From positions 930,001 through 994,000 of the forward strand of contig SSBO01000008.1 in NCBI GenBank assembly GCA_005281725.1: 64,000 nt of DNA, read 5' to 3'. Position numbers and translations under genes: made by a program. Under the pieces are notes generated by a model. That model saw only the letters and a list, made by a program, of their open reading frames with translations, ran no database searches and was not told the origin of the DNA. How positions within the stretch are numbered: position 1 is the first letter of the stretch; each line of letters opens with the position of its first letter. Positions 1 to 13,200 of the stretch are shown in pieces. The stretch is from Wuchereria bancrofti (Eukaryota > Nematoda > Chromadorea > Rhabditida > Onchocercidae).

Positions 1-220
1 GTGGGCGGCGTGTGTGTGCGTAGGTGTGTATGTGTGTGGGTGTGCTTAAATGAGCAATGTCAATCGCTCATTATTTGTCAAAATTTAGTGTTGTATTGGT
101 TGTGGGATGGGTGTGGCGCGGAATATGAAAGCATAAACTCCGCCTGTCCCATCGTTGCCGGCCAGTGATAGTGTCAGGACCGACTCGTCCCGTTTCACTC
201 ATACAACGTCGCCAATACCC

Positions 221-356
221 ATCATCCATCCATCCATCCATCCATCCATTCATCCATCCACCTATCCAATCGCTGTCATCATTATCATAATTATCATTAT
301 TACTATTATTATTATCATTTATTATCATTATTATTATTTATTATTATTATTATTAA
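221..356. repeat. CCAT tetranucleotide run followed by ATT/ATC triplets
   Basis: CCAT repeated about ten times with one interruption to 262, then imperfect ATT/ATC triplets from 272. Open frames here encode only repeat peptides. Confidence 0.85.
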
Positions 357-1283
357 TATTATGACTATTATGCCGCCGTCGCGATTATCATACTCATAAT
401 CATCAGCTGAAGTATTGTTATTACTGTAATCTTTCATCCTAGTCATAGCTATCAACTATCATTATCACAAAGCTATTTTCTCAAAAACTTGTCTTCTCAC
501 TCTGATGGCAATATGTCTCCATGCTTTCTTGTTAATTCCATCAAAAATTATAATTAATCGTTTTGAAATTACATAATAACAAAGGTTATAATGGTATTTC
601 ATGTATATCTTATAGCTTTGTCGTACTCAAAAATACTTTCACACACTCACAGCACATATTGCTAGGCCTAAAAGATTGTTACGGTATACATATACCAATG
701 AATTTTGGGGATGAAATAAATGGTTGATCGTATGTTATTGTTTTAATGGTTATTTATTTGATTAGTTATAAATTATTCATTTTCACCGATCGATGGACAT
801 TCAAAACTCGAGCTTCTTTTTTATCTAAAGTTTAAGTTTTTAGTTTCGAATTTTTGTAGTTATAAATCTAACTAATAAGAATTGCATTATCACGTCCTTC
901 TAGTCATCATCTATTCCGGATTAATAACATATTGAAATGGTTCTAATTCGATGAAGAGCTGTGCCATTTCAGAACTTAATTTTGCGTAATACACATATGC
1001 ATCAAATATTCGTCATTCTATGGTAGATATCTATACGATATACAATATACGTACACGTCTTTCACGTTATCACTAATTACCACTACTTACGGAAGAATTA
1101 GTCTAATAAGTATTCTTCTAATTTATTCATAGTGATAAGGATTGGACGAAGTCACTGATAAGTATTCCATTTTCTTCCTTATTGTATGCATGGTTTCTCT
1201 GTGTAAAAAACTTGTTTTTTCTTAATTTTCTTTTCCATGTAATTTATGATATTTTGCTATTTTGTCCTTTTTTTGTCCTTCCA

Positions 1284-1312
1284 TTTCTCTCTCTCTCTCT
1301 CTTTTTCTCTCT
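1284..1312. repeat. CT microsatellite
   Basis: Run of CT dinucleotides with one poly-T interruption. Confidence 0.8.
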
Positions 1313-4300
1313 CATTTTTAAATATTTTTGAGGTACGAACGAATAAAAAAAGGCGTCATTAACATCATATAACATTACAGTTTTAAAGCATCAGTAATAT
1401 TACAAAAAGCATCAGGTAACATTATAACAAGTGTTACTGACATCATATATACTTATTACTAATGAAAATATACCTGTCATCTATTAATTAAAGAGTAAAG
1501 AGTTATTTATTGTAGTAAAATTAGTGGACGTTTTTCTACGATATTATTATGTTGCTGTGATATGCATGATGAATTCATTTTAGCCAAAATGATACTAAAA
1601 TATCCTACTTAGTATCTTAATTTTTAATCCATTTTTTTTTAATTCAAACTTAAAAATAAATCTTTGATGTTAACTTTTTTCATCCTTGATTTAAATTCTT
1701 CTCACATAAAAGTAGATCCTTAATTAAAGTGAAGTTTAAATGATAGAATGATGTCCAATCATATATGTATTAAGCTAGAGTTAAATTAAATAATTGCTTC
1801 GATAAATTTGATCAAAAGATCTTTTGAAATCCACTATACAATCTTCAAAAGGGAGCAAATTCATTTCAGTTTTCAAATATTTGCTTGTTTTACTAACATT
1901 GTCCGTGGTAAGAAGCTTTAATATACCAATCATAATGTACTCACTACCTCATACTCATCATACCTACCTATAAGACACATCACTTTCAGTAAACAATATC
2001 TTCCCATCAATTCAGCACAATTCATCTTCTCCCATATATTCTTCGTTAAGCAAAAAAAAAAAAAAAATTCGCTAAATTTAATGCCGTCTAGTTAGCAGCA
2101 ACTTCGTTTCGTAACAAGGAAGTTTACCCAATGCTTACCCCAAAAAAAAAAAAAGAAAGGATGAGGAAAGGAAAGGAAATATTTTTATTTTCATAAAAAA
2201 ATTTAAAGAAGAAAATCTTATCATTTTTTTAACTTTGCAAATAAGCTTTCAGTATTGATTTTTACATGGTTGTAAATTGAAATTTTGGAACAAATAATTT
2301 TCCAATTACAAAGTAAACTAATTTACTATAAATTTTCATTATATGTTTTTGGATATCCTCAACTCTTATTTGTAATTGTCGTTAAAATTGTAAATTTAAA
2401 AAAAAAAAAAAAAGAGAAAGGAGTTTTTGCTATACACTCCGACACACATACATAGATAACTTCATCGCTATATAACACAATTAAGGATAGATAATAGCAT
2501 GAAATGTTAAACAAGAATACTTGAAATTTATGTAATTCCTCATGAAACGATGCACAGCCAAACATCTGTTTATTTCTTTTCAATTGAACTATGCCAAAGA
2601 GAACGAAGAAAGTAGTCGAAAAGGAGCGTTCGACTTGGAATATATGTGTTAATCAGTTCTTTCTGTTTGTCCGCGTGTTTTACTTCTTTTCTTTCCATTT
2701 AATTTTGTAAAATGTCTTGCGGTATATTTCAGAAAATTTATTCATCCATCAGTTATTTATCATTTGATTTTTCGATATGCAACGATTATACTATAAAATG
2801 TATGTAGCATGGAATGTATGTGACAAATGTTTTTCTCGTGTAGAAATGTGTAGTAATATACACGTAGTATACGTAAACGTTAGTTATAATAATCTTAACG
2901 TGAAGTGTCTTGTTGTACATTTATGATAAGAAATATATTTACCTTCATCTAGGTAAGATCTTCCGAAACATTAGAACATATGTTAACATCAAATGAGATG
3001 TAGCACCACCTTACGTGGATGTTTACACTAGTATCATCAAACGGAAATGAAATGATATGATTAATGAAGAAGTGAAATCCTCTTTCATATACTATTTATG
3101 CCATTTGCATTTGCATTTAGTAATAAGCCTAGTTAGACCACTAAAAGTGAAAGTTGTAAGATCTGTTAATCAATCAAAATTAAGGATGATTTATTGATAA
3201 TGGCGCAGTTTAGCACATTAGACTAACTATTCTTTTCGAATATGATCCTATCAAGGAATGTTTACAATGCTATATCATAAAGCCATTCCGTTTAATCTGT
3301 CCGGTTAACCAAAACGGACATAACCATGTATCTTCTTGAAAGAGAGTTATAACAGTTCAAACCTTCTCCTTGAATAAGTTTTTTGATTTAAAACCAACTT
3401 TTTCCTTTTTCTTCTTTCATTTTGTCTATCATTTATTTATTTTTCTACATACTTTTCTACTTACTTATTTACTTACAGTAGGATTAGAAACATTGTCCAT
3501 AATCCATTGCACGCTATATTTCCTTAACTTGACTATATATTAAGTTAAATAAATGATTTGCGAAATCAAAGGATTGCAGTAAATTCTATAATGCCCACTT
3601 GAGAAAAGCAAAAGGAAAGAAAGTTTGCAAGAAATTCATTTTATTGATATTAACTTTCCTTTTTTACTTATTATTAAATTGTTTTGTCAATTCAATTATA
3701 ATTCACTGATTCAAAATGCTTTTGCCATATGATTCCTTTGCAGTAAATTATTCTATAATTTCATTGCAACATGGAAAAAATATAGAATTTATATGTAAAA
3801 AAATTTGATTGGTAATTACTATTATTTTGAAAAAAGTATTGTTGGCGGGATATTTCATAAATTTAAAATTAAAATACATTCTTCTTACAAACGGATAAGT
3901 ACAATGAAGTACAGTAATTTATAAAGAAGTTTGTTTTTTTTTTTCATCTGTAATTATTAGAAATTAAATGGAATCAACTCTTTCAATAATTTAGGCATCA
4001 ATTCATCTGATTCATCGATATTTAATTTGGTTCATTTTCAACATTACCTCTTCTCACCTTTCATGCTTATCCATTTGGCATTAAATTCATCATTTTATTT
4101 TCTAACTAGAAGGAAGAAATAGTTAGTATTGGTGATAAATTGAATTGCATGCCGATGGATCAGATAAATAAATAAATAAATACATTTGAGTATTCAAATA
4201 ATCATTCTTCTACCTTTTTTTCATTTACTTATAAAATAATTTCTTATTGTGTCTTATTGCATCTATAAAGTATTCAATGAAAAGTGCTGATTTCATTATT

Positions 4301-6113
4301 AAGTCATATGGCTATTTTTGTATTTAAAATTAAATTTGCTCTTTGTCATTAACTTTTCACGAAGGGTTACTAACCCGAAGTATGACAGATAGAAAAGCGA
4401 TGAGAAGTAGGGGTCAAAGAAATATTTCCAATTATTGTAATACTATCAATTCCACCATTGGCATTCTATCGATATCAATCAGTTATTTTCATATCACAGC
4501 CAATGATCATTTATTTCTTTAAATATATTTCAAAATCATTCATTCTTTCTTGTCATTCACACCTAAATATGTTGGCTATATTAGATATATTGTAAAGATA
4601 ATCAGACGAAAATCTATTATTTTGCCAAAATAAAAAAATATTGAGCATTTTAAACTTCTGTTTATTTGTTTGTTCCTTTTTTTCTTTTCATTTCGTTCTA
4701 AAATTTTCTTCTTGAATGATTTATTACAACTATATTTATCAAATTATTTTCTTATTTGTTTACTAAATGGTGTTATTTGCTTTGCTAAAATGTTTATCAA
4801 AAAAAAAAAAGAAAAAAAAACGAAAAGAAGGGAATCATTTTATGAAGTACTTTGATTTATATAATATATATTTATAAAATAGTCTCATTTATTTATTTAT
4901 TTTCCTAACAGATGTTTCAAATGAAGCGTTCGAATATGTTGATTTTTTGATCGATGAATAGATGGTAAACAAACAACAAAAATATTTGATTTAATATTTG
5001 AACAAGAAGCATTTTATTTAACAAACAAGCAGACTAATAAACAAAAAATTAAATACTTAATAAGTTTAACGCTTGCTTGTCTAAGTTATCACCCTGCTAG
5101 CCTACTAGCTTTACTCATTTATTCTGTCAGTCGTTCATTCATTTAGCTTCTTTTTTTTTTTGTTCCTACTGGTTTTTAACAAATAAAAGAAACCGAAATA
5201 TTCCAATATTTCATTTAAAATTCATTCGGAAAGCTATAAGTGACGTCATTTTCTGTCGTTTTCCAAATAACGAAAAATTTGCAAAATTTTGAAGTAATGG
5301 AAATTCATGGCTGTTGAATATTCTTGACGCATTATTATATTTTCGATGAAAAATTAATATTCCATACTGGTGGCTGTCCATTCCCAAAAATATCATTTGG
5401 GAAGGATGGGAAAAGGTAGAGGTTGCCGGTTTTTTTTTTTCCTTCCAGAAAAGAGGGAAAAGATGAAAGGAATTTTCCAACTGAAATGTTGCAGTTGTGA
5501 GAAAAATAATCAGCTCATGTAGTTTTATTTAAATGATAATTTGCCAATGTTATGCTTCCATTTTTCCTCTTTCATTTTCTGATATTTAGTAATAAATGAT
5601 AATATGATGCTACTTAAATCGGATAAGTGAGACCAATTGATGATTTGATATTAATTGATGGGAGTGGTACCTTAACGGATGGATACCACTCGATCATGCA
5701 ACATAGCTCATTAGTCAAGTGCTGTTGGAGGTAATGGTGTCAGGAGGAGTTTGAAGATTTTGCTGCTTCTTCTAATCCTTTTCTCCCAAGTGTTTCACTT
5801 CATTTCACGACTCCCGAACTGAGGAAGTAGAAAAAGGGGAAGGAGATAAGGTAGAAAGAGGAGGAGATAAAGTTAGGAAGAAATGATAAATGTCATCATC
5901 AGTCGATCCCGTTCATCATACTTTAAAAATGTTTATAAAATGTTGCTTCATCTCGTGTTTTTAACTTCCACACTAATACAGACCAACCTCTTTTCCATTC
6001 TACCTTTACATTGTTAGAGGTAATAAATGATATTTGAAGTAATTAGTTTGTTTACATAGAAAAGAGAAATAATTTACGTTCTCAATTCATCTTGATTAAA
6101 TTCAAATTTTCAA

Positions 6114-6121
6114 CATTTCAG
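6114..6121 (+). promoter_or_regulatory. Candidate 3' splice or spliced-leader acceptor upstream of sem-4
   Basis: CATTTCAG at the end of a pyrimidine/AT-rich run, 258 bases before the chosen ATG. It could receive a spliced leader or an untranslated first exon. The region after it carries out-of-frame ATGs at 6193 and 6303, so this placement of the mRNA start is uncertain. Confidence 0.3.
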
Positions 6122-6379
6122 GCAGTGCATAACGAAGCAACGAAATTTACAAATCAAATCAAATTAAACTAATTTCAACAATATTCTGTTAATGCATAAT
6201 TTTGGAGGAAGGACAGCACAAATATTAAATAGGAATCAGACAATTACCGTGTGCACCGGTGAAAAAGGAAAGTGGATAAACTGACTGTATTATCGGAATC
6301 TGATGAACAATTTGGGGTGCTGTATCCCGGGAACATCATTATCACCATCATCGATAACAGTAGCAACACCAGTAATACC

Positions 6380-6485
6380 ATGTCATCCACATCATCCGGT
6401 TCCGTATCATCCCGCCGGAAACAAGCGAAACCACAACGTCTTTCTCACGAATCTGACCTCTACTCTGATTCGACTGTCACCAATG
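6380..6485 (+). CDS. sem-4: sem-4 exon 1: N-terminal NuRD-recruiting motif
   Basis: Encodes residues 1-35, then one base (phase 1) before the strong donor GTAAGT. It holds [11 protein letters not shown], nearly identical to the extreme N-terminus of vertebrate SALL proteins, which recruits NuRD through RBBP4. The reading frame stays open upstream to 6263 with protein-like codons but no ATG, so the true N-terminus could come from an undetected upstream exon. Confidence 0.85.
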
Positions 6486-7253
6486 GTAAGTATTTTAATG
6501 CTATAAATTACTTATAGTAGTGTTCATATTAGACCATTCTTCTTTTATAAATTTAAATTTCAGTATTTTTTGCTACATAAGAAAAATATTCTTTAAACTT
6601 TTGACAAGTATTTTTCTTGCTGATTCTTCATGACTCAGTTGAAATGTCATCATCTCCTGATGATCTCTATACATACAAATTGATCTGTCTTCATGGAATA
6701 AGCATGAAAAGACAAGTTGCCAAAAATTAATCTAACAATTAGTCAGCTGTGAAATAATAGAATTTTTTTGGTTCTGCTGGAATTTCTTCAAAGAATTATG
6801 TCATAATGTGAAGTAATCTTTACTAATCTTATTGACAATGGCATATATTTGCTATTATTTGACTTTTTCTTTCACATCTTTTCAAAATTTCTTAAATTTT
6901 AAATTTCATTTTGGAGCAGATTTTATGTTATTCCATTCAATTCAAATTCAACAAATCATCCTTTTAAGAATACTATAATATGCAAATTACATCTGTCCTC
7001 ATTTTTCAACCAATCAAACATATCGTAAATAGTTCAAAATATTTTGATATGGCGGTGCGTAAGCAATTAGCATATTTCAATTTTTTTAATAATTCATTGG
7101 TGCAACTTAGATAGTTTTAATTAATTAATCAACTAATTTATTTATTCATTTTTACGTAAGTATGCGCAATATGTCCGTCCGGAATAAAAAACAAAACGAA
7201 CAGGATGATACACATGCATGCATGTTTATATAAATATATATATATATACGTAT

Positions 7254-7293
<40 letters not shown>

Positions 7294-10200
7294 AGAAAGG
7301 AGAGAAAGAGAAGAAGAAAGAGTAAATAGCTCTGTAATGCTATAAACATAACAGACAAATAACCAGTTTTTATCAGTAACCAATCGGTGCAATATATGTT
7401 TGGTAGAGAATTACTTGTCATAAATTATTTTGTTTCCAAATAATTTAACGAACTATGATATTTTACGAGTTCTTCTCTTTATCACATCATTTCATACATT
7501 TTATTGCTTATTCTTTTTGCACCATTCTGTTTTTTTTTTTTTTTTTTATCAAAAGTAATGTTGCGAATTTTACAAAATTTCAAAGTCACTTCTTTCTGCT
7601 TATTTTTCTTTTTATTTTTATTGAATTTACTTCGGATATTCTGTAGTTTTTACTTTATTATAGTCAACGGATGAATTTGAATATTAAGTGATGCATGGAT
7701 GAAAAGTAAATTTTTTTCCCCTTTTTGATTTATTTATGCTGAATCCTTATCTTCTAGATTATTTTACAATTTCCGTCACATATTTTCAAAAAGTATATTC
7801 AAATTTTGTTGGAAACAATATTATTCATCATATTCATATGCTAAAGAACACTAATATTTATCACTTAACGATCGAGTGACTTTAACAGTTCTGCAAAGAA
7901 GAAATTTTTCAATTTTTTTTTTTTGCATCGTTTTTATAGCTTAGAGTTAACGAATTAAACGAAACCGGGTTCTATTCTGTCTGAACTATTCAATCATATT
8001 TAAGTCATTTCAAAATCTTTCTTCACAAAACGAGAAAAAGAGATAAAAAGAGATGGAGAGGAAAACATAATAAGAAAGAGTGACGCAGCAATCAAACTTT
8101 GATACATATCTCGAAATGGAAATTTCCCGACAAATTTTGATCAGATTTTTGTTTTTCCATCTATATATCATAGATAACAAAAAAAAAAAAATTTGCTACG
8201 TATTCGTCGATTAAAGAAAAGTGAAGAGCCGTGAAATCTATTCTCAAAAAAGTGACAAGGTCGTGAAATAGACGCAAATTTAAGCAAAAAATAAAAAAAA
8301 CAAAAGAAAAGAAAAGGTTTTTTTTCTTATAACTGTACTCAGTGAATTGATTGTAATTATCCACTAAGCAAAAAAAAAAAAATTTGCGATTTTATAAAAA
8401 AAAAAAAAAACCATGACAATAGCTCCTTATTATTACGCCAGAAGTATTTGTTAGACGAACTGATCGCTGCTCGCAGTTAAACACATGTTGTAATTTGAGA
8501 GAAAAAAACCTTGACCTATAACCCGGTATTTGCTCAGAAATTTCTAATCTCATCACTCTGTTATTTAATTACTTAGACTAACACACCATTTTCATTTCTA
8601 AATAAAACTGCTACAAAATTTGTGCTTCACATCATCCATCCTCTTTGTTTTCTTTTCCAAACATACGGTAGCCGGAAAAGATGGACAGTTCAAATGGATG
8701 GGATGTACAAGTTGCATTAAGAGCTATAGGTCATATAATGATTTAGAAGAAAAAATGCCAGAAATGTTTTCATGCATAATAATAAATGATTAAATAAATG
8801 CATTAGCAAACGGATAGATTTCCCTTTTATGTTTATGTATAAATTTCAATTTAATACTTTTTATAAGCAGAAGAATTAACAAATCAAAATTTTGAATAAA
8901 GAAATAAAAAGAATTCATTTTTTGAGTCGATGCAGACAGGAAGGAACTTCTTTTAGCTTATTTTCATGTGCCTTAAGTCATACCATGCGATAGAAAGAAG
9001 ATGTTCAATATAGTTTCCGGTTTCCGGTTAAGACAGAAAGCAGAGACATATTTGCGATACAAATGTTACCTTCTATAGTTTCCTGAATGGGAGTGATTTG
9101 TTTCCTTCAAAAATTATCATTTCTGATTCGATCTTCTTTATTCCGTTTCCCTCTAAATTGTTTTATTGACTTGCTGAGAAAAAAAAAACATGGAAAAGAA
9201 GAACATCAAATCAAATTGAATTGAATTCAGATTAAAGCAAGCAACATGTGCTATTCTCTTATTTATTTACTTATTTTCTTTCCGGTTGACAGATTCTTCC
9301 ACTTTGTGAAAGACTAATTTTTCATGCATTTGGATGGAAAGAAGAAGCAACTGGCCTACTAAAACGGAATATTTTAAGGATGAATACAAAGAGCTGAAAA
9401 AAAATGCGACAAAAAGGAGGGAAGGAGAAATTAACCGGGAAGGGACAGATCAAAGTTCATCAGAACTTTTTCGGACGAGTGAATTCATGTAAGGAGTCTA
9501 ACCGAGTTCATAGAAATTTAGTGCACCGTTTATACCTTGCGGTCAAAAGTCATTTCGAAAATATAACTTTTTCATCAAATCAATTAAAATCAAAAATCTT
9601 TTGTTCAAAATTTTGAGGAAACCTCGAGAACAATAAAATTATTTCTCAATTTTTTTTTTTTTTTTTTTTGCAAAAATATTTGCTTTAAGAAACAAAGTTT
9701 AAATGATGGAATAACATAGCTGAATAATAAATGGGTTTGGAATGAAACTGTGCAACAGTTTGTTGTTAAAACAAATGTATATTTATATAGATGTGTATGT
9801 TAATATGATTTATTGATTTTTCAGAAGATAATCTAAATCATTAAATATATGGTTTCCATTATCAGTATCAATTTTTTCTTCTTCAAGTTTTTATTATTAT
9901 ATTATTATTACTTGTTTAATAACATGAAATTATAATCAGAATTTCACAATTTTATATCCTTATTACAACTATATTTGTTGTGTATTTACCTTCAAAGTAA
10001 TAATAAAACTTAGGCCATGCTAATATCACTTACATGTTATCACTTACTGATAGCTTATCACATTTTGTGCTAAAAGTTTCGAAAGGAAAAGTTTAGAATT
10101 GAGGTAGAAATAACATAAATTACCGTATACTTAACAGAGGATAGAGGAAGATGTGAATAGATAGATGATATGCATGCATCACATTCATATCTCTCTTTCC

Positions 10201-13200
10201 ATATCTACCATATTCACTCATAATAATTGATCTCGACAAAACTGCGCACGCATGAGCGCTGCACACATTTACATGCGCAAATGTGTGCAGCGCTCATGCG
10301 CAAATGTCAGTGGACATATGTGCAAACAAAGACTGACAGGCGTGTGTTGATTTGTTGACAGTATCGGACCTTCGTGAAAATATCAATTCATTTTGTATGT
10401 GACAGTGAGTACTTAGTACGGCAGTAAGTATATCGTAACAACAATACGATAACAGTCATACCGGTTAAATATAGCAATCGGTGGACCGGAAATGACTGAG
10501 GACGCTGATTGACTCAAGAAAATCTTTCAATATAATCTATTTCTTTAAATTGGACTATATTATATTATTCTGTCGATACGTTGAAATCGCTAAATATCAT
10601 ACCGCTAGAATGATTGCTTAGATCCGGATTTTTCGCCGAATTTTTTTTTCTGGAAAACTGGAAGCGTCTGTATATTTTGAGAAATGTGTTGAAAAAAATG
10701 TGCTTCTTTTCTTACTCTCTCTTTCCATTTCTTTTTAAAAACAGCAAAAAGAATGAAAAAATAAAAATAAAACATTTGTTTAATTTTGTCAGCTGTCCTA
10801 ATCTTCTCATTTGATAATTTTATTCTTCATTTTTTTCTTTGTTCTCATGCAACTTTTTTTTTTGTACATTGATAAAGGAATGGGCGGTAAGATCAAAGGA
10901 TCGGAAAACTCATAACGGTTCAACTTTGGTTCCTTAGTTTTCTTACTGAAATAGTTTTCCCACTGAGATGAAAACCGGTGTCAAGTGGTTACACAAAAGT
11001 AACCTGTTGGATGGTGTTTTTTAGACTAATATGAAAAAGTTCAGCAAAAATTGAGGTGTTTAATATGAAATTTCAATTTTAATCTGTTATTCCTGACACA
11101 CGCCACTGCCGTTGTTATCACTCTCTTCTCAATCCTATCCTATAATTATAAGGAAGAAAAAAAATTTTCTACTATTCACTCCATTTCCTTCTTTGAAAGG
11201 TTTTGAAAATAAATGATTAGCTGGTCTAATCGAGGGATAATGCTGGAAAAGAATGATGAAACTTTTCAAATTAACTTTTCAGGATAGATTTTAGAATGAA
11301 TTATCTTTTTTAACAATCTTTAAAAAAAAAGCATTTCTTGTATCGATCCAATTCATTTCTCTTGCTATCTCTTCATCAATTTAACTATCCACCTGCTTCT
11401 TTTAAACTATTCCATTGCTCAGTTCTTAGTTTACCTTATTAGTTGACTGCCATCCTAATATTGTATTTTAGCTTGTCTGTGAAAAAGTATGAAACATCGC
11501 ATATTGGCAACCTTTTAAGGTTACCTTTTTATCCCATTTCACTTACTTTATTTTTATCCATGCTGACCTTCAACCTTTCCATTTTTGTACTGAACTATAA
11601 AGGTCATTATTTAATACTATGGGTGATATGTTTTCACTAAAACTTAATCCTTTAACAGTCCAGTGTCATTCACATTTAATTTAATTCATTTGATAATTAT
11701 GTATAAAATATGGGTAATAGTGTAATCTTTTCACTTATTCATAATATTGATTGACTTTTCCCAACAATACGATGTCGTTACATAACCCAAGTTTATTCAT
11801 TTTGTTAAATGACACTATAACAATTATTAGGTTCCTTCTAATGATTCTTGTTTAGTAATGATAAGAAGTAAACATTGGAGATTCCTACTGATAACAAAAA
11901 CACACTTCTCATCACAGTTGTATCTTATCCCATACATATTTTTTTAAACGAGTTTAACAGAGATTTTTTTTTTTTTGGTCATGATATTATAAAATTTTGA
12001 TCTAACTATTCGTCACTGTCACTATGAATTTCCTTCATAGGAAAGAGATCGAAAATTTTCATCATTCCTCTCATTCAATTTCTTAATTGTTATTTCGTTA
12101 CTATCAATATTATCATTGAAACAGTACCACTATACATTCATCATCGAAATTATTTCTTGTTATCATTATCCTCACTATTAGTTCCTTTCAAATCAGCTGA
12201 TAACAACAACAAAAATTTTATTATATTCGTCTTTTACTCCACTTATAATAATGCTTATCTTCTTTCGGCAGATGCATCAGTGTTGAGACTTGACAAAAAT
12301 TTATTTGTCAATAACGCGTCTGTTATGCTGGCGACAGCAAACATTTCGCTTTAAAAAAAATACATTCAATGAAGTTTCCATTTCTTTTTGCTCATAAGGA
12401 AATTGGATGTTTCGTAAAAAATGCATCAAAAATAGCGATAAGAAGAAAGAAATCCGGGCATTTTGAAGACAACAAACAGATTTCCTTATGAGGATGGATG
12501 ATCATCGATCAATCAATCATCTTTCTTCACACAATCATAAAAAGCCAGTTTAAAAAAATAAAATAACCGGTCCTTGAGCAGTAGCTGAATTTTTATGTGA
12601 TCGAATTCATGGTAAATGTATAATGATGAAGATTGAAAATCTCAACAAACCACTATAATTGACTATGAGCAAACAACAATAGCGTGATCGATTATGGTAT
12701 TTCGAGATGATTTATAAACTAGAAAAAAGAGCAAAAACTTAGATTCAGGAATAATTTATGTGAGCTCAGTTTATATATCATATAATGATGGAATATTGTC
12801 GATTGGCAAATTTACTAAGAAATTCACTTAGTCATGGCAAAATTTCATCTCATTGATATAAATGAAAAATGGAAAGAAACGGAAAAGAAAATTTATCTTA
12901 TTGAAATTAGAACCGTAAAATTATCACTTTTTCATTCCTCTCGAAAAATATCTTTAAGCCAAGTATTGATAATATAGGATATTACTGAAGGAGAGGGAAG
13001 AATATTGGACATTTGGAATCAATGTTGATGTCACAGACAAGAAGACAGGTGTCACAGACGACAATTCTATTGTTTCAGTTCAGTTCTAGTGCACTCTTAT
13101 ACCTTTGTTGATATAAATTACTATAACAATGATAGAGTCATTCATATTTGCGCTTCGCTAATTTCAACATTTTCTTTTTTTCTAAAAAAAATTTATTTAA

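Larger units (their letters stand above)
1..6379. other. Non-coding flank upstream of sem-4
   Basis: No gene is supported here. It contains a GT-rich start (1-45), a CCAT tetranucleotide run (221-262), ATT/ATC triplets (272-356) and a CT run (1284-1312). 5690-5890 is less AT-rich than its surroundings. The sem-4 promoter and any 5' untranslated exon would be expected here, but no diagnostic element was recognised. Confidence 0.6.

Noticed and set aside
9404..9616. ATG-started 70-codon frame ([20 protein letters not shown]) as an alternative sem-4 first exon
   Set aside because: The only good donor (GTAAGG) would join exon 2 to give an immediate TGA, and the second half is AT-rich noise. No separate gene evidence.
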